Assembly: GCF_032854445.1 (NCBI RefSeq)
Contig: NC_088295.1
Location: forward strand, 93,613,805 to 93,677,804
DNA: 64,000 nt
Source of the DNA: Liolophura sinensis
Lineage: Eukaryota > Mollusca > Polyplacophora > Chitonida > Chitonidae
Direction: 5' to 3'
The notes below the pieces were generated by a model, which had not been told where the DNA came from, did no database searches, and was given only the letters and a program-made list of their open reading frames with translations. The position numbers and the translations under genes are program-made. Positions 24,526-35,767 of this stretch are shown in pieces; position 1 is the first letter of the stretch, and each line of letters begins with the position of its first letter.

Positions 24526-25176
24526 TCAAGTCCGACATTCATATACCACTCGTAGCCCGTAAAGGGCGCTCCAAGTCGATAATTGCAAGATCCATTTCCA
24601 AAACAATGTTTAACACTAGCTCCCAAAGACAAAGGTATGTAAGAAATTATAGAATTAGGAAATAAAGCCGATAACACACAAGAGAGAAGATGTCATCAGT
24701 TTTCAATCATGCCGGGCAGACAGTTGATATTCCAGGCATGAATTCCATATCAGAGTTCAAATTCGTAGTCCATGAATGAGTTCTAGGTCAAATAAAAATC
24801 AAACCAGGTATCTCAGTCGCGCTTTAATTGCAACTGTTCATAAATTCATCATGCTGATGTAATGAGCATGGCTACCTTTACGGCCCCTAGCCCCTGGTTA
24901 AGCGGTATAGATACAGTTTGAAAATGACGAGCGTTACAGACCTTAACCGAACAGATTGTGATTAAAAAGTAACGGGCGATTACGTCTTTCCCGTTAATAT
25001 ATAAGGATCTCTTACTACAAGAGGCGCCATCTATGTTACACATGACATGCTGGTCTGTTTAAAAGCTGTCTACAAGACAGACGGTTACACTCGGCAACCA
25101 GCGCCATCCGTGTTGTTAACTACCATGTGCACGATAGATATGTACATAGGGATAACAGCACCGTCTACATGGTTAA
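24526..25176. other. intron stretch between element fragments
   Basis: Unique sequence with no recognised feature. It may include non-coding parts of the flanking retroelement fragments, but I cannot show it. Confidence 0.45.
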
Positions 25177-26660
25177 TTACAATGCAGACCGCCAAAGTTT
25201 CTGAACGCTCTGTCCATACATGCCAAGGAGAGTGTTATACTTATTGACAAAATTGAGAAGTTCAGAATGAAGACGTTTCATGGAGTACCCTTGACAAACT
25301 AGTTTTTGAACTAACAGCTTGTGACGCAGATTAAAGTTATCACAATTTACGCAAGATCTGACAAATGCTACAAGGCGAGATATGTATACGCCATATGCAG
25401 GACCCTTTGGTATATTGCTATCCAAATAAGGATAATTTACAATATCAAAATTAAATTATCCCTCTTGTCGTAAAGGCGGCGTGAATGGAGACCCTCTTCG
25501 TCTTTGTAAAGATATATAGATCCAAATAAGATGTACCATCAGGACTATCTGTTGTCTCCTTTAAATCCAGTGAAGGCGAATAGATTTCCTTCACCGCTTC
25601 AGTAAAATGAGTACTATTTAACGCCAGTAGATCATCAATATACCGCTTGGTAGATGAAAAGGATAGAGTTTTAAAGATCTAACTTTTAAGTAATTTCTGC
25701 ATATAGTCGTATTCATATGAAAACAGTTGTAGGTCTGCCAAAAGAGTCGCACAATTGGTACATTGGAATACCTATGCACTGTTGGTAAATGGTATCCCCG
25801 AATTTCACATAGATATTATTGATGAGAAATTCAAGTAATTCAATTAATAATATAACATCCCATGAGTGCTAACTAACCTTAATAAATAGTAGAACTAAAG
25901 GAAGCCTTATTGCTTCTGACGTTGATGTAACGTTGACCTGTTCTAGTAAATACCGAGACAATTACCGACGATATTCTTTCCATAAGATCTTTGTGGGGAA
26001 TCGTAGTATAGAGAGTAGAGAAATCCCATGTGGATACGTCTTTGTACGGTATTTGCATATGAGCATCAAGTTGTTTTGTAAGACGTTTGGAGTCCACATG
26101 CAGTTGACATCTGAATTTTTGGTTATGGCGCAACAATACTTATTCCAAAATGACTTTACTTCTTGTAACGCTCTCGTAAGTAAGGTTGACAAGCATTTGG
26201 TGGTACAACTTCTTGAACCCACAATAAATCGTGCCTTGTAAGGGGATTTATGCATTTTAGGAATCCAGTAAAATTGTTGTATTTCTGTATGACGGGTAGA
26301 TATATTTATGCACCTTTCTTTAAGAAAGGTTTTGTGTTTATTAAATAGTTCCTCCAGAGTACATGTAGTAGCAGAATACGTGGATGTTGCTGTAGATGTA
26401 CATAGTTCTTGAACAAGAATTTGATAATAATAATTCTTGCAAATAAAGATGACATTATTAGGAGCCTTTTCTGCTACAGTGATGACAAATTTACTATGAA
26501 GGTCAGCGAGTGTTTCTTGCACAGTGGGATCCTTCAGAACCTGTTTAACTTTAGGTACAGCATCAATATCTATGCCGTGTATAGCTAGACTAAATTTCTT
26601 TTTGACAATCTCAAGCCAATCGTTCAGTACCGAACACTCTCCTTATCATAGCTAAATAAA
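25177..26660 (-). pseudogene. second Penelope-like reverse transcriptase, frameshifted
   Basis: Read leftwards from about 26640: VPKVKQVLKDPTV, DLHSKFVITVAEKAPNN, FYWIPKMHKSPYKARFI, then in another frame DVSTWDFSTLYTTIP (palm motif A, about 25996-26025), then KRYIDDLL (catalytic YxDD at 25625-25642), LDLKETTDS, YDKRDN and AYGVYISRLV to the end at 25177. These blocks come in the right order for a retroelement RT of the Penelope-like type and match a family distinct from the fragment at 23647. At least three frame changes and stops make it inactive. It lies in the Ig6 intron, antisense to the gene. Confidence 0.82.
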
Positions 26661-26779
26661 ATGCCGAAGTACTGAGTAACAGTGAAATCTTTTCTCGGAG
26701 TTACACTAGTTGTGAATCACGAGCATGTCATGCAAAACTTCGACACGGTACTGGCGTGTCTTAACGATGTTCGTGATAC

Positions 26780-28260
26780 ACCGTGATACCCCATCCAGAG
26801 ATATGTAGTCAGCTATCTAGTTATATACCTCATCCAGTGATACGTAGTCAACTGTCGAATTATACCTCCCCCAGTAATAATATACCTCATGCAATGATAC
26901 ATAGTCAACCATCCAATTAAATACCTTATCTAGTGATACGTAGTCAGCTGTTTGATTGTGTAGGCCACCATCTAATCCAGGGATACGTAGTCAACTGTCT
27001 AATTATACCTCCCCCAGAAATAATATACCTCATTTAATGATACATAGTCAACCATCCAATTAAATATCTTATCTAGTGATACGTAGTCAGCTGTTTGATT
27101 GTGTAGGCTACCATCTAATCCAGGGATACGTAGTCAACTGTCTAATTATACCTCCCCCAGAAATAATATACCTCATGTAATGATACATAGTCAACCATCC
27201 AATTAAATATCTCATCTAGTGATACGTAATCAGCTGTCTGCTTGTGTAGGCCTACATCTAATCCAGGGATACGTAGTCAACTGTCTAATTATATACCTCA
27301 TTCAGCGATACGTAGTCAGCTATCTAGTTATATACCTCATCCAGTGATACGTAGTCAACTGTCTAATTATACCTCCCCCAGTGATAATATACCTCATGCA
27401 ATGATACATAGTCAACCATCCAATTAAATACCTCATCTAGTGATACGTAGTCAGCTGTTTGATTGTGTACATCTAATCCAGGGATACGTAGTCAACTGTC
27501 TAATTATAGACCTCATCTAGCGATACGTAGGCAACTGCTTAATTCTTTACCTCATCCAGCGATACGTAGTCAGCTATCTAGTTATATACCTCAGCCAGTG
27601 ATGCGTAGTCAACTATCTAATTTTACTTCCTCCAGTGATACGTAGTCAGCTGACTATCATCTGTCTCATACAGTGATACGAAGTTAACTGTATAATTATA
27701 TACCTCAACCGGTGATAGGTAGTCAGCTTTCTAATTATACCTCACCCAACGATGCGTAGTTAGGTTTCTAATTATATACTTCATCAAGTGATATGTAGTC
27801 AATTGTCTAATTATATACCGCATCCAATAATGCGTAGTCAGCTGACTAATCATCTGTCTCATCCAGTGATACGAAGTTAACTGTATAATTATATACCTCA
27901 TCCAGTGATGTGTAGCTTTCTAATTCCATACATTATGCAGTGATTATTCTATACCTTACGCAGCGACATATACTCAGCTGTCTAAGTATATACCTCATCC
28001 AGTGAGACGTAGTCAATTGTCTCATTATATACGTCATCCAGTGACACGTGGTCAGTTGTCTAATTATATACGTCATCCAGTGATACGTAGTTAACTGTCT
28101 AATTATCTAGCCCATCCAAAGATGCGTAGTCAGCGGACTAATCATCTGTCTCATCCAGTGATACGGTCTAATTATACACCTAATCGAGTGATATTTAGTC
28201 AGCTTTCTAATTATATACCTCATCTGGTGATACGTAGTCAACTGTCTATTTATAGATACT
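26780..28260. repeat. about 38-bp minisatellite with higher-order units
   Basis: Units around ccagtgatacgtagtcaact, gtctaattat and atacctcat. From about 26958 to 27250 groups of units recur with a 143-base period, showing a higher-order repeat. Located in the Ig6 intron, ending about 250 bases before the Ig6 second half. Confidence 0.9.
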
Positions 28261-28508
28261 ATTCTTTAATTTGTATATAAGGCACCGTCATTTTATTTAA
28301 ATTGGCATTGGTAATTTTATTTTAAGTAGGCCTATTTCGCGTGAATGTGCGTCTGGTAAGTCGTTGATGTTTAAGATGGTAATTTCTTCCCTATCCTCAT
28401 ATCCACCGTGATCACGATTGTCACTTGTCACTTGTCCACGTGAATGGTCATGACCATATATATCTGTGACGGTGACTGGCTGAAGCCTTACCGTGAATAC
28501 CCTTCCAG

Positions 28509-28668
28509 CCGGACGAACGCCTGGTCATCGCGCAGAAGACTCACCTCTCCAACACGACATTATCCCTGACAATACAAGAGCTACAACCAACTGACGCCGG
28601 CAGGTACCTGTGCACGGCCCAGAACTCGGCCGGCTCCGATCAGAAGACTGTTGACCTCCATCTTCAAG
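28509..28668 (+). CDS. Ig6, second-half exon
   Basis: Acceptor acccttccag|ccgga, donor cttcaag|gtattt, 160 nt, phase 0 to 1. Reads PDERLVIAQKTHLS, then LQPTDAGRYLCTAQNS, then KTVDLHLQ. The cysteine motif is intact and the frame is clean. It completes Ig6 across the largest intron of the window. Confidence 0.9.
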
Positions 28669-28714
28669 GTATTTACAGCTACATGTATGTCGGGTGTCCT
28701 TGTTTGCAGTTTTA

Positions 28715-29345
28715 AAGGCTTGCCCGTTAATACATGGACACTTCTGTGTGAATATACCCATACCCAATATCCAAGCATCCATTCGTTAATACATGGACAC
28801 TTCTGTGTGAATATACCCATACACAATATCCAAGCATCCATCCGTTAATACATGGACAATCCAAGCATCCATCCGTTAATACATGGACACTTCTGTGTGA
28901 CTATACCCACACCCAATATCCAAGCATCCATCCGTTAATACATGGACACTTCTGTGTGACTATACCCATACCCAATATCCAAGCATCCATCCGTTAATAC
29001 ATGGACACTTCTGTGTGAATATACCCATACCCAACATCCGTTAATACATGGACAATCCAAGCATCCATCCGTTAATACATGGACACTTCTGTGTGAATAT
29101 ACCCATACCCAATATCCAAGCATCCATCCGTTAATACATGGACACTTCTGTGTGACTATACCCATACCCAATATCCAAGCATCCATCCGTTAATACATGG
29201 ACACTTCTGTGTGAATATACCCATACCCAACATCCGTTAATACATGGACAATCCAAGCATCCATCCGTTAATACATGGACACTTCTGTGTGAATATACCC
29301 ATACCCAATATCCAAGCATCCATCCGTTAATACATGGACACTTCT
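28715..29345. repeat. 59-bp minisatellite, nearly identical units
   Basis: Units around atccgttaatacatggacac, ttctgtgtgaatatacccat and acccaatatccaagcatcc. A truncated unit (acatccgttaatacatggac then aatcc) recurs roughly every 200 bases, so several units form a higher-order repeat. The near identity points to recent spread. Lies just after the Ig6 exon but does not copy its end. Confidence 0.93.
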
Positions 29346-29404
29346 ATGTGAATATACCTCAAAGAGTAGGGCTATATACCCGCATAAGTACGTAGAACGT
29401 CCAT

Positions 29405-29490
29405 GCGCCGAGCGTGTACGTGTATGGAGTGCGTGTATGGAGTGCCTATAAGGAGTGCGTGTATGGAGTGCGTGTATGAAGAGCGTGCAT
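29405..29490. repeat. short gtgtatggagtgc repeat
   Basis: About five imperfect copies of a 15-20 base unit based on gtgtatggagtgc. Confidence 0.75.
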
Positions 29491-29638
29491 GTCTAAGCAT
29501 CCTGGCCACTAAAATGTATACGCCAACTTTGCACATACAAGTGTAACTTTCTCACACACAAAATTAACCCAAACCCGTACATACGACTTACATTTTGGCC
29601 AAATGAATGTATAAATTTTGTTGGTAGACGTATCTTCG

Positions 29639-29790
29639 ATGTATTTGTTTATTTATTTGATTGGTGTTTCACGCCATACTTGAGAATATTTTACTTTTAC
29701 AACGCCGGCCAACATTATGGTGGAGGAAACGGGGCAGAGCCGGGGGAAACCCTTGACAATCCGCAGATTGCTAACAGAGCTTCCCTCTTA
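29639..29790 (-). mobile_element. SINE, truncated
   Basis: Tail ttatttatttgattggtgtt at left, then tcacgccatacttgagaat, cggccaacattatggtgg and acaatccgcagattgctaac. It is the SINE in reverse orientation without its tRNA-like head. In the Ig6-Ig7 intron. Confidence 0.85.
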
Positions 29791-30342
29791 TGATTGTTGC
29801 TGAAGCCAAAATGAGCTGGACTAAGTCATTGTATTGTACATTTTTGATGGGGGCGAAAACAATGTATGCCGTTTTAATGTTCATTAATTTCTCACACCAG
29901 GCAAAGGTAGGCCCGTATCTTTATCGTGTCTTAGAACAATTGTCTATCACCTCGTGGATAAAACAATCAGCAATATCAACTTGGTTGTGTCGTGGTGTGC
30001 ACATACGCATCAGCATTGTTCATTGTATAGAACGTAGGATACAATAGCAGCAGTAAATCATGAGACCGATTCTTTTTAGAATTATTGTTTCATATTTTCC
30101 CTGAATTAGTATTATTAATTTCGAAGTTTCAAGTAAAAAGCGTGGTTTGTTTTGGTTATAATGAACTCAGAGTCGTTGTATGTCCAGCGTACAGAAAGTA
30201 GGGCACAATAACAGAAATAATGATTAGAACAGCTTAAAATGCTGCTTGTGGTAAAGGTTTATTTTCCATATAGACCTACTCAACGTTTGCATTCACCAAT
30301 TTAGAAGTTTCAACTAAAAGGTGAGGATTGTTTTGGGTATAG

Positions 30343-30500
30343 TGGAATCAGAGTCTCCCCCAGTGATAACGAGAAAGACGGAAAATGTGGAAGCGGAGGA
30401 AGGCAGCCGGATGGACATGACGTGTGTGGCCTCTGGTAAGCCTGCTCCGGAGATTAAGTGGTGGAAATACGAGGCATTCAAGGATTTCCAGCTCATATTG
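30343..30500 (+). CDS. Ig7, first-half exon
   Basis: Acceptor ttgggtatag|tggaa (phase 1), donor catattg|gtaggt (phase 0), 158 nt. Reads SPPVITRKTENVEAEEG, MDMTCVASGKPAPEIKWWKY: a textbook I-set start with cysteine, P-A-P loop and double tryptophan. It differs from its partner Ig10 exon at 42745 by about a dozen bases. Confidence 0.9.
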
Positions 30501-30600
30501 GTAGGTGTATAACTGTTTAACTTCGTTTTGGCTCGTGTACTCTTCTTCCAGCTTATACTGGTAGATGTATACCTTTTCCAGCTCATATTGGTGGGTCTGT
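30501..30600 (+). repeat. three copies of Ig7 exon end plus donor
   Basis: The exon border ttccagctcatattg|gtaggtgtat recurs as cttccagcttatactg|gtagatgtat and ttccagctcatattg|gtgggtctgt. Each copy is last exon bases plus a 5' splice site. The same copying is seen after the partner exon at 42903. Confidence 0.82.
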
Positions 30601-30752
30601 ATGCTTCAGGACATGCTCTATGATACGTACAAGCAACGACAAATGCTCAACTTAGAAGTATTTTTTTAACAAATATCGCAACATTTTTTCCTGAATGTGT
30701 ACACACTTATGAATGGGGAAATGCATACTGAACTGTTTGAATCATTAAACAG

Positions 30753-30918
30753 CCAAACGACCGATACACTCTGACGAAGAAAGATATGGATGAGGAAGTA
30801 CTCGGCACGTTGAGTGTAACAAATGTCAGTCCAGCTGATTCGGGCCAGTACGTGTGCACTGCCATCAACCAGCACGGCAGTGTGCGGGGAAATATCTTCC
30901 TGCAGGTTAATACACCAG
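30753..30918 (+). CDS. Ig7, second-half exon
   Basis: Acceptor cattaaacag|ccaaa, donor acaccag|gtatgt, 166 nt, phase 0 to 1. Reads PNDRYTLTKKDMDEE, then SPADSGQYVCTAINQHGS, then NIFLQVNTP. Cysteine motif intact. Its end (gtgcggggaaatatcttcct then gcag) is the source of the array that follows. Confidence 0.9.
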
Positions 30919-32560
30919 GTATGTTCTTCAAATCTGGGAATGTGTGTGGAAATATCTTTATGCAGGTCGTTACTCCAGGTACGTTCTGCAAATTTGGGAA
31001 TTAGCGAGGAAATATCTTCATGCAGGTCAATACTCCAGGTACGTTCTGCAAATTTTTGAATATGTTTGGTAATATCTTCCTGCAGGTCGTTACTCCAGGT
31101 ACGTTCTGCAAATTGGGAATGTGTGGGGGAATATCTTCATGCAGGTCGTTACTCCAGGTACGTTCCGCAAATTTGGGAATGTGTGGGGAAATGTCTTCAT
31201 GCAGGTCGTTACTCCAGGTATGTTCTTTAAATTGGGAATGTGTGGGGGAATATTTTCATGCAGGTCGTTACTCCAGGTACGTTCTGCAAATTTGGGAATG
31301 TGTGGGAGAATGTCTTCATGCAGGTCGTTACTCCAGGTACGTTCTGCAAATTTGGGAATGTGTGGGGGAATATCTTCCTGCAGGTCGTTACTCCAGGTAC
31401 GCTCTGCAAATTTGGGAATGTGTGGGAGAATGTCTTCCTGCAGGTCGTTACTACAGGTACGTTCTGCAAATTTGGGAATGTGTGGGGAAATATCTTCATG
31501 CAGGTCAATACTCCAGGTACGTTCTGCAAATTTGGGAATGTGTGGGGGAATATCTTCCTGCAGGTCGTTACTCCAGGTATGTTCTGCAAATTTGGGAATG
31601 TGTGGGAGAATGTCTTCCTGCAGGTCGTTACTCAAGGTATGTTCTTTAAATTGGGAATGTGTGGGGGGATATTTTCCTGCAGGTCGTTACTCCAGGTACG
31701 TTCTGCAAATTTGGGAATGTGTGGGAGAATGTCTTTCTGAAGGTCGTTACTCCAGGTACGTTCTTTAAATTGGAAATGTGGGGGGGAATATCTTCCTGCA
31801 GGTCGTTACTCCAGGTATGTTCTTTAAATTGGAAATGTGGGGGGGGGGGGGGGGGAATATTTTCCTGCAGGTCGTTACTCCAGGTACATTCTGCAAATTT
31901 GGGAATGTGTGGGAGAATGTCTTCATGCAGGTCGTTACTCCAGGTACGTTCTGCAAATTTGGGAATGTGTGGGAGAATGTCTTCATGCAGGTCGTTACTC
32001 CAGGTACATTCTGCAAATTTGGGAATGTGTGGGAGAATGTCTTTCTGCAGGTCGTTACTCCAGGTACATTCTGCAAATTTGGGAATGTGTGGGAGAATGT
32101 CTTCCTGCAGGTCGTTACTCAAGGTATGTTCTTTAAATTGGGAATGTGTGGGGGAATATTTTCCTGCAGGTCGTTACTCCAGGTACTTTCTTTAAATTGG
32201 GAATGTGTGGGAGAATGTCTTTCTGCAGGTCGTTACTCCAGGTATGTTCTTTAAATTGGAAATGTGGGGGGGAATGTCTTCCTGCAGGTCGTTACTCCAG
32301 GTACATTCTGCACATTTGGGAATGTGTGGGGGAATATCTTTATGCAAATCAATACTCCAGGTACGTGCTGCATATTTTGTGATGTGCGAGAAAATATCTC
32401 CATATAAATGAAGGGTCCAGGAATTCGTACAGCAAATATGTGAACATTCGAGGACACATATTAGTCCAGGTGAAGACCCAAAATCTGTACCGCAAATGTA
32501 GGTGTGTACGTGGAAATATCTCCCTATAGGTGAATGTCATTGGTCTGTGCAACGAATAAA
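30919..32560 (+). repeat. 59-60-bp array copied from Ig7 exon end and donor
   Basis: About 26 units. Each contains gtgtgggggaatatcttcct, gcaggtcgttactccag and gtacgttctgcaaatttggg. The first two blocks are the last 37 bases of the exon at 30753-30918; the third is its 5' splice site and the first intron bases. The last units near 32400-32560 are diverged. Read from the exon, the first unit is in frame (20 residues) until a TAG at about 31002. A G-homopolymer sits at 31840-31855. Confidence 0.93.
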
Positions 32561-33072
32561 TGCATTTGAGTAGAAATATCCTTTGAGAAAATACAAATAT
32601 GTGTTGCCTTCAAGTATTATTTGTGTTTTTGAACGAGCGTGGTTTTCATCCCATCGCAATTATGCTTTGATAAGGATATAAACATCCTACTTTTCCTTCT
32701 TTGTAATCCGATTTTGGAGGTAAGATTCAACAGTGTCATGCATGTAATACCTGCGACGAACAAGGTTTAACACGAAAGCATGTGGATGTACCTGTATACT
32801 GTCGCCTGTGTAAGCTTAGGTAAACCTTCACTCTGAACCAGTATCCGTTTTGTCTGAGACTTGTGGATGGAACAGTCTAAACCCTTGGTATACACTGGTG
32901 GCTATTAAGAACGAGCACACGAGTCACTAGTTCGACCCCGGAATAGGTGTGGACCTTAGAACGTGTGCTGTACACACAAGTTTTGTAATGACCTGTGTCT
33001 TGTGTGGCGTGTTTGGCAGAGGTCTACCAAACAAAACAGTGGTACTCCATATATTTATTTTTGCCTCCGCAG
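32561..33072. other. intron Ig7-Ig8, unique part
   Basis: About 500 bases of unique sequence ending in the acceptor ttttgcctccgcag. Nothing else recognised. Confidence 0.55.
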
Positions 33073-33230
33073 TTACACAAATAATCCCAAACCCACGGAT
33101 GGTGGTCCACCCACGGGATACAATGGCAAAGAGAGGTGAATCGACGAGTTTAGACTGCTTGGCACGGGGAGAGCCCAGACCTACAATCAACTGGTATAAA
33201 GACGGCCATCCGGTGGTGGCGGAAGTTCAG
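33073..33230 (+). CDS. Ig8, first-half exon, Roundabout-like
   Basis: Acceptor gcctccgcag|ttaca (phase 1), donor gttcag|gttcga (phase 0, unusual after GT), 158 nt. Reads PRMVVHPRDTMAKRGE, SLDCLARGEPRPTINWYKDG. The P-R-x-V-x-H-P start, the G-E-P-x-P-T-I-x-W-Y-K core and the spacing match the first Ig domain of Robo axon-guidance receptors as I know it. Partner of the Ig11 exon at 48574. Confidence 0.88.
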
Positions 33231-33556
33231 GTTCGACAACTCTTCCATTGTCCTTCTGGCTTATAGCCCATGCCATCGTATGCCACCTACAATGTGCTCA
33301 ACTCTCCCAATAACTCTTGTAATAGGTGTCCGGTTTTTCATTTAAAAAGATACATGTTATGCTATTATATAGGCCTACTGTTTTATGCATATGTCCGCAA
33401 CATTCTTGACGCTATCCCTGAAGACACATCATGCGTACAAAGTAATACCCCAAGTTAATAAAACTTCCACCAAAATACTTATAGTTATAAAATAAAATAG
33501 TTCTTAGTGCTCTGTATATAATATGTATAATTATATAATTAGTGTTTATCCTTCAG

Positions 33557-33710
33557 GACCAGGCTGCGCGGCGGCTACTGCTGAATGATGGAAGCCTTCT
33601 CTTCCTGCGAGTGAAAGGAGGTCCTTCCTCAGACGAGGGGGTCTACCACTGCCGGGCTTCCAATAAATACGGCTCCGTGGTCAGTCGGAACGCCACTCTC
33701 CTGCTTAAAG
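33557..33710 (+). CDS. Ig8, second-half exon, Roundabout-like
   Basis: Acceptor tatccttcag|gacca, donor cttaaag|gtaata, 154 nt, phase 0 to 1. Reads LLNDGSLLFLRVKGG, SSDEGVYHCRASNKYG and VSRNATLLL. The GSL-FLR, DEGVY-C and SRNATL elements parallel the Robo Ig1 second half. Frame clean. Partner exon at 49117. Confidence 0.9.
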
Positions 33711-33734
33711 GTAATAACCATCGAGTGTGTTAGG

Positions 33735-33950
33735 TACATATGAACTCATCTGGACAGTGGTACATGTGGACAGGGGTGCACATGGACTCAGATGCACATT
33801 GGTACTTGTGGACAGTGATACATGTGGACTTGTGTACAGTGGTACATGTGGACTCAGGTGAACAGTGGTACATGTGGACAGTGGTACATGTGGACTTAGG
33901 TGCACAGTGGTACTTGAGGACAGTGGTACATGCAGGCTAATGTGCAAGTT
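33735..33950. repeat. short tgtggacagtggtacatg array
   Basis: About seven imperfect units of roughly 30 bases around ggacagtggtacatgtggac. It starts 25 bases after the Ig8 exon but does not copy its end. Confidence 0.85.
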
Positions 33951-34940
33951 ACATATAAAGGCTTTTCACACTCAAATTCAGCCTTTGAATGAATTTCAGT
34001 GGCGTATAGTATTTTAGACAGCCTTTCACTGGCAACTAAACAAATGATCAGCTGAATCGTACCATTGAACAATGAACAAGTACATGATACTCGCCACAAT
34101 ATTCCACTCAGATACCTACCCTGAACTGGGGTACAATTGTTGCCGGTATAAAAGCTCAGTATGAGAATTACCGTACGAAACCTTGTCCATAGTTCCAGTG
34201 TACTTTCCCAGTGCATATTCTTTACCGATTTCAGCAGGTCTGTCGCAACACAATGAGCTAGATAGCTATTTTCAGTGGGCATGACCGAGATTTCAAGAAG
34301 TCCATGTGGCTAGGTTATAACGTTATAAGACGTTATAAAGATTTTAAATGGGCACAATCATAGTTTCAAGTCGAAATCAGAGGAAACTGCATGTACAGAT
34401 TTGTCCTGCGGTGAATATTTGGCTTTTGTCTCAGTCCGTAATGTAGTAGCATAGGCATGTGCTTTGATTCATCCAGCACATGACCTCTTTTGTTAATTGA
34501 TGTACCGACTGAAACAGTTATCTCACAAATCACCGACATAGATGATTCCCCCCGCCCCCCCAGGTGATGTGACGCAATGCTACCGATCAGATCCAGATCA
34601 GTCTGGAATCCATTGTTCAAATGTGACAGAACTCTCCCAATAACTTTTGTAACTCACGGCAAAACAACTGGGAAATATGACCCCTATTTTCCCAACATCA
34701 GGCCAGCCATGAGGCCTATACCAGGTCTAGCTCCCAGTTTGAACGGTCTATCTTTCCAAAGAACCCAGCTTTAATGATGTATATTCGGATTTAACATATA
34801 TCTTTCCACACACGGGTCCTATGGGAAAACAACAACCGTTTCTTCAATACATACAAATTGATTCAAGACAAAGGTATCTATTCATTACGTTATCATAATA
34901 GCCCAAGGTAAATATTTCCGTCTACTGATTGTTTTGGTAG
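33951..34940. other. intron Ig8-Ig9, unique part
   Basis: About 1 kb of unique sequence with a short C-run near 34548-34560; ends in the acceptor gattgttttggtag. No gene seen. Confidence 0.55.
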
Positions 34941-35110
34941 TAAGTGACGATGCTATCTCGGCAATCCCCCGGATCATTACTGTCAAGCCTGCGATTTCTG
35001 CCAATGGCAGTGTGTTTTTGTACTGCTTCGCCTCGGGAAGGCCGGCCCCAGAGATGACGTGGTGGGGAGTGGAGGAGAGAGCGGGGGCCACGGAGTACCA
35101 TCAGCTACAG
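34941..35110 (+). CDS. Ig9, first-half exon
   Basis: Acceptor gttttggtag|taagt (phase 1), donor ctacag|gtatgt (phase 0), 170 nt. Reads IPRIITVKPAISANG, VFLYCFASGRPAPEMTWWGV and ends TEYHQLQ. Cysteine and tryptophans intact. The last bases catcagctacag are the seed of the long array downstream. Partner exon at 49652. Confidence 0.9.
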
Positions 35111-35560
35111 GTATGTAGTTACTCTGCCCATCAGCTACAGGTATGTACAAACACAACTCATCGGCTACAGGCATGTACTAACTCTACTCATCGGCTACAG
35201 GTATGTACTAACTCTACTCATCAGCTACAGGTATTGTAGTTACGCTGTTCATTAGCTACAGGTATGTACTAACTCTACTCATCAGCTACAGGTATGTACA
35301 AACATTCTCATCAGCTAGAGGTATGGTCTAGCTCTTCTCATCAGCTACAGGTATGTACTAACTCTACTCATCGGCTACAGGTATGTAGTTACTCCGCTCA
35401 TCAGTTACAGGTATTGTAGTTACGCTGTTCATCAATTATAGGTATGTACTAACTCTACTCATTAATTGCAGGTATGCAGTTCCTATACTCATCGGCTACA
35501 GGCATGTAGTTTCTCTACTCATCAGCCACAGGTGTTCAGTTCCTCTACTCATCAAAGTGA
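35111..35560 (+). repeat. array of Ig9 exon end plus donor, part 1
   Basis: About 14 units of catcagctacag|gtatgtactaactctact (30-33 bases). The first 12 bases equal the exon end and are followed each time by a GTATGT donor. Read on from the exon, it is open for about four decapeptide units (VCTNSTHQLQ type) to a stop at about 35237. It is interrupted on the right by a SINE. Confidence 0.93.
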
Positions 35561-35767
35561 TGGCCCAGCAGTCGCTCTGAGTTCAAGTCCAGCTCATGCT
35601 GGCTTCACCTCCGGTCGTACGTGGGAAGGTCTTCCAGCAGTCTGCCTATGGTCTTGGGTTTAACCTGGGCTGTGCTCGGTTTCCACCCACTTTAATGCTG
35701 GCCGCCGTCGTATAGGTAAAATATCCTTAAGTACGGCGTAAAACACCACTTAAATCAATAAAGAAAA
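35555..35767 (+). mobile_element. SINE inserted in the Ig9 array
   Basis: Forward copy: B-box region gagttcaagtccagctcatg, then cgtacgtgggaaggtctt, tggccgccgtcgtataggta and gtacggcgtaaaacaccact, ending in an A-rich tail. Most of the tRNA-like head is lost. It splits an otherwise continuous minisatellite, so it inserted after the array existed. Confidence 0.88.
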
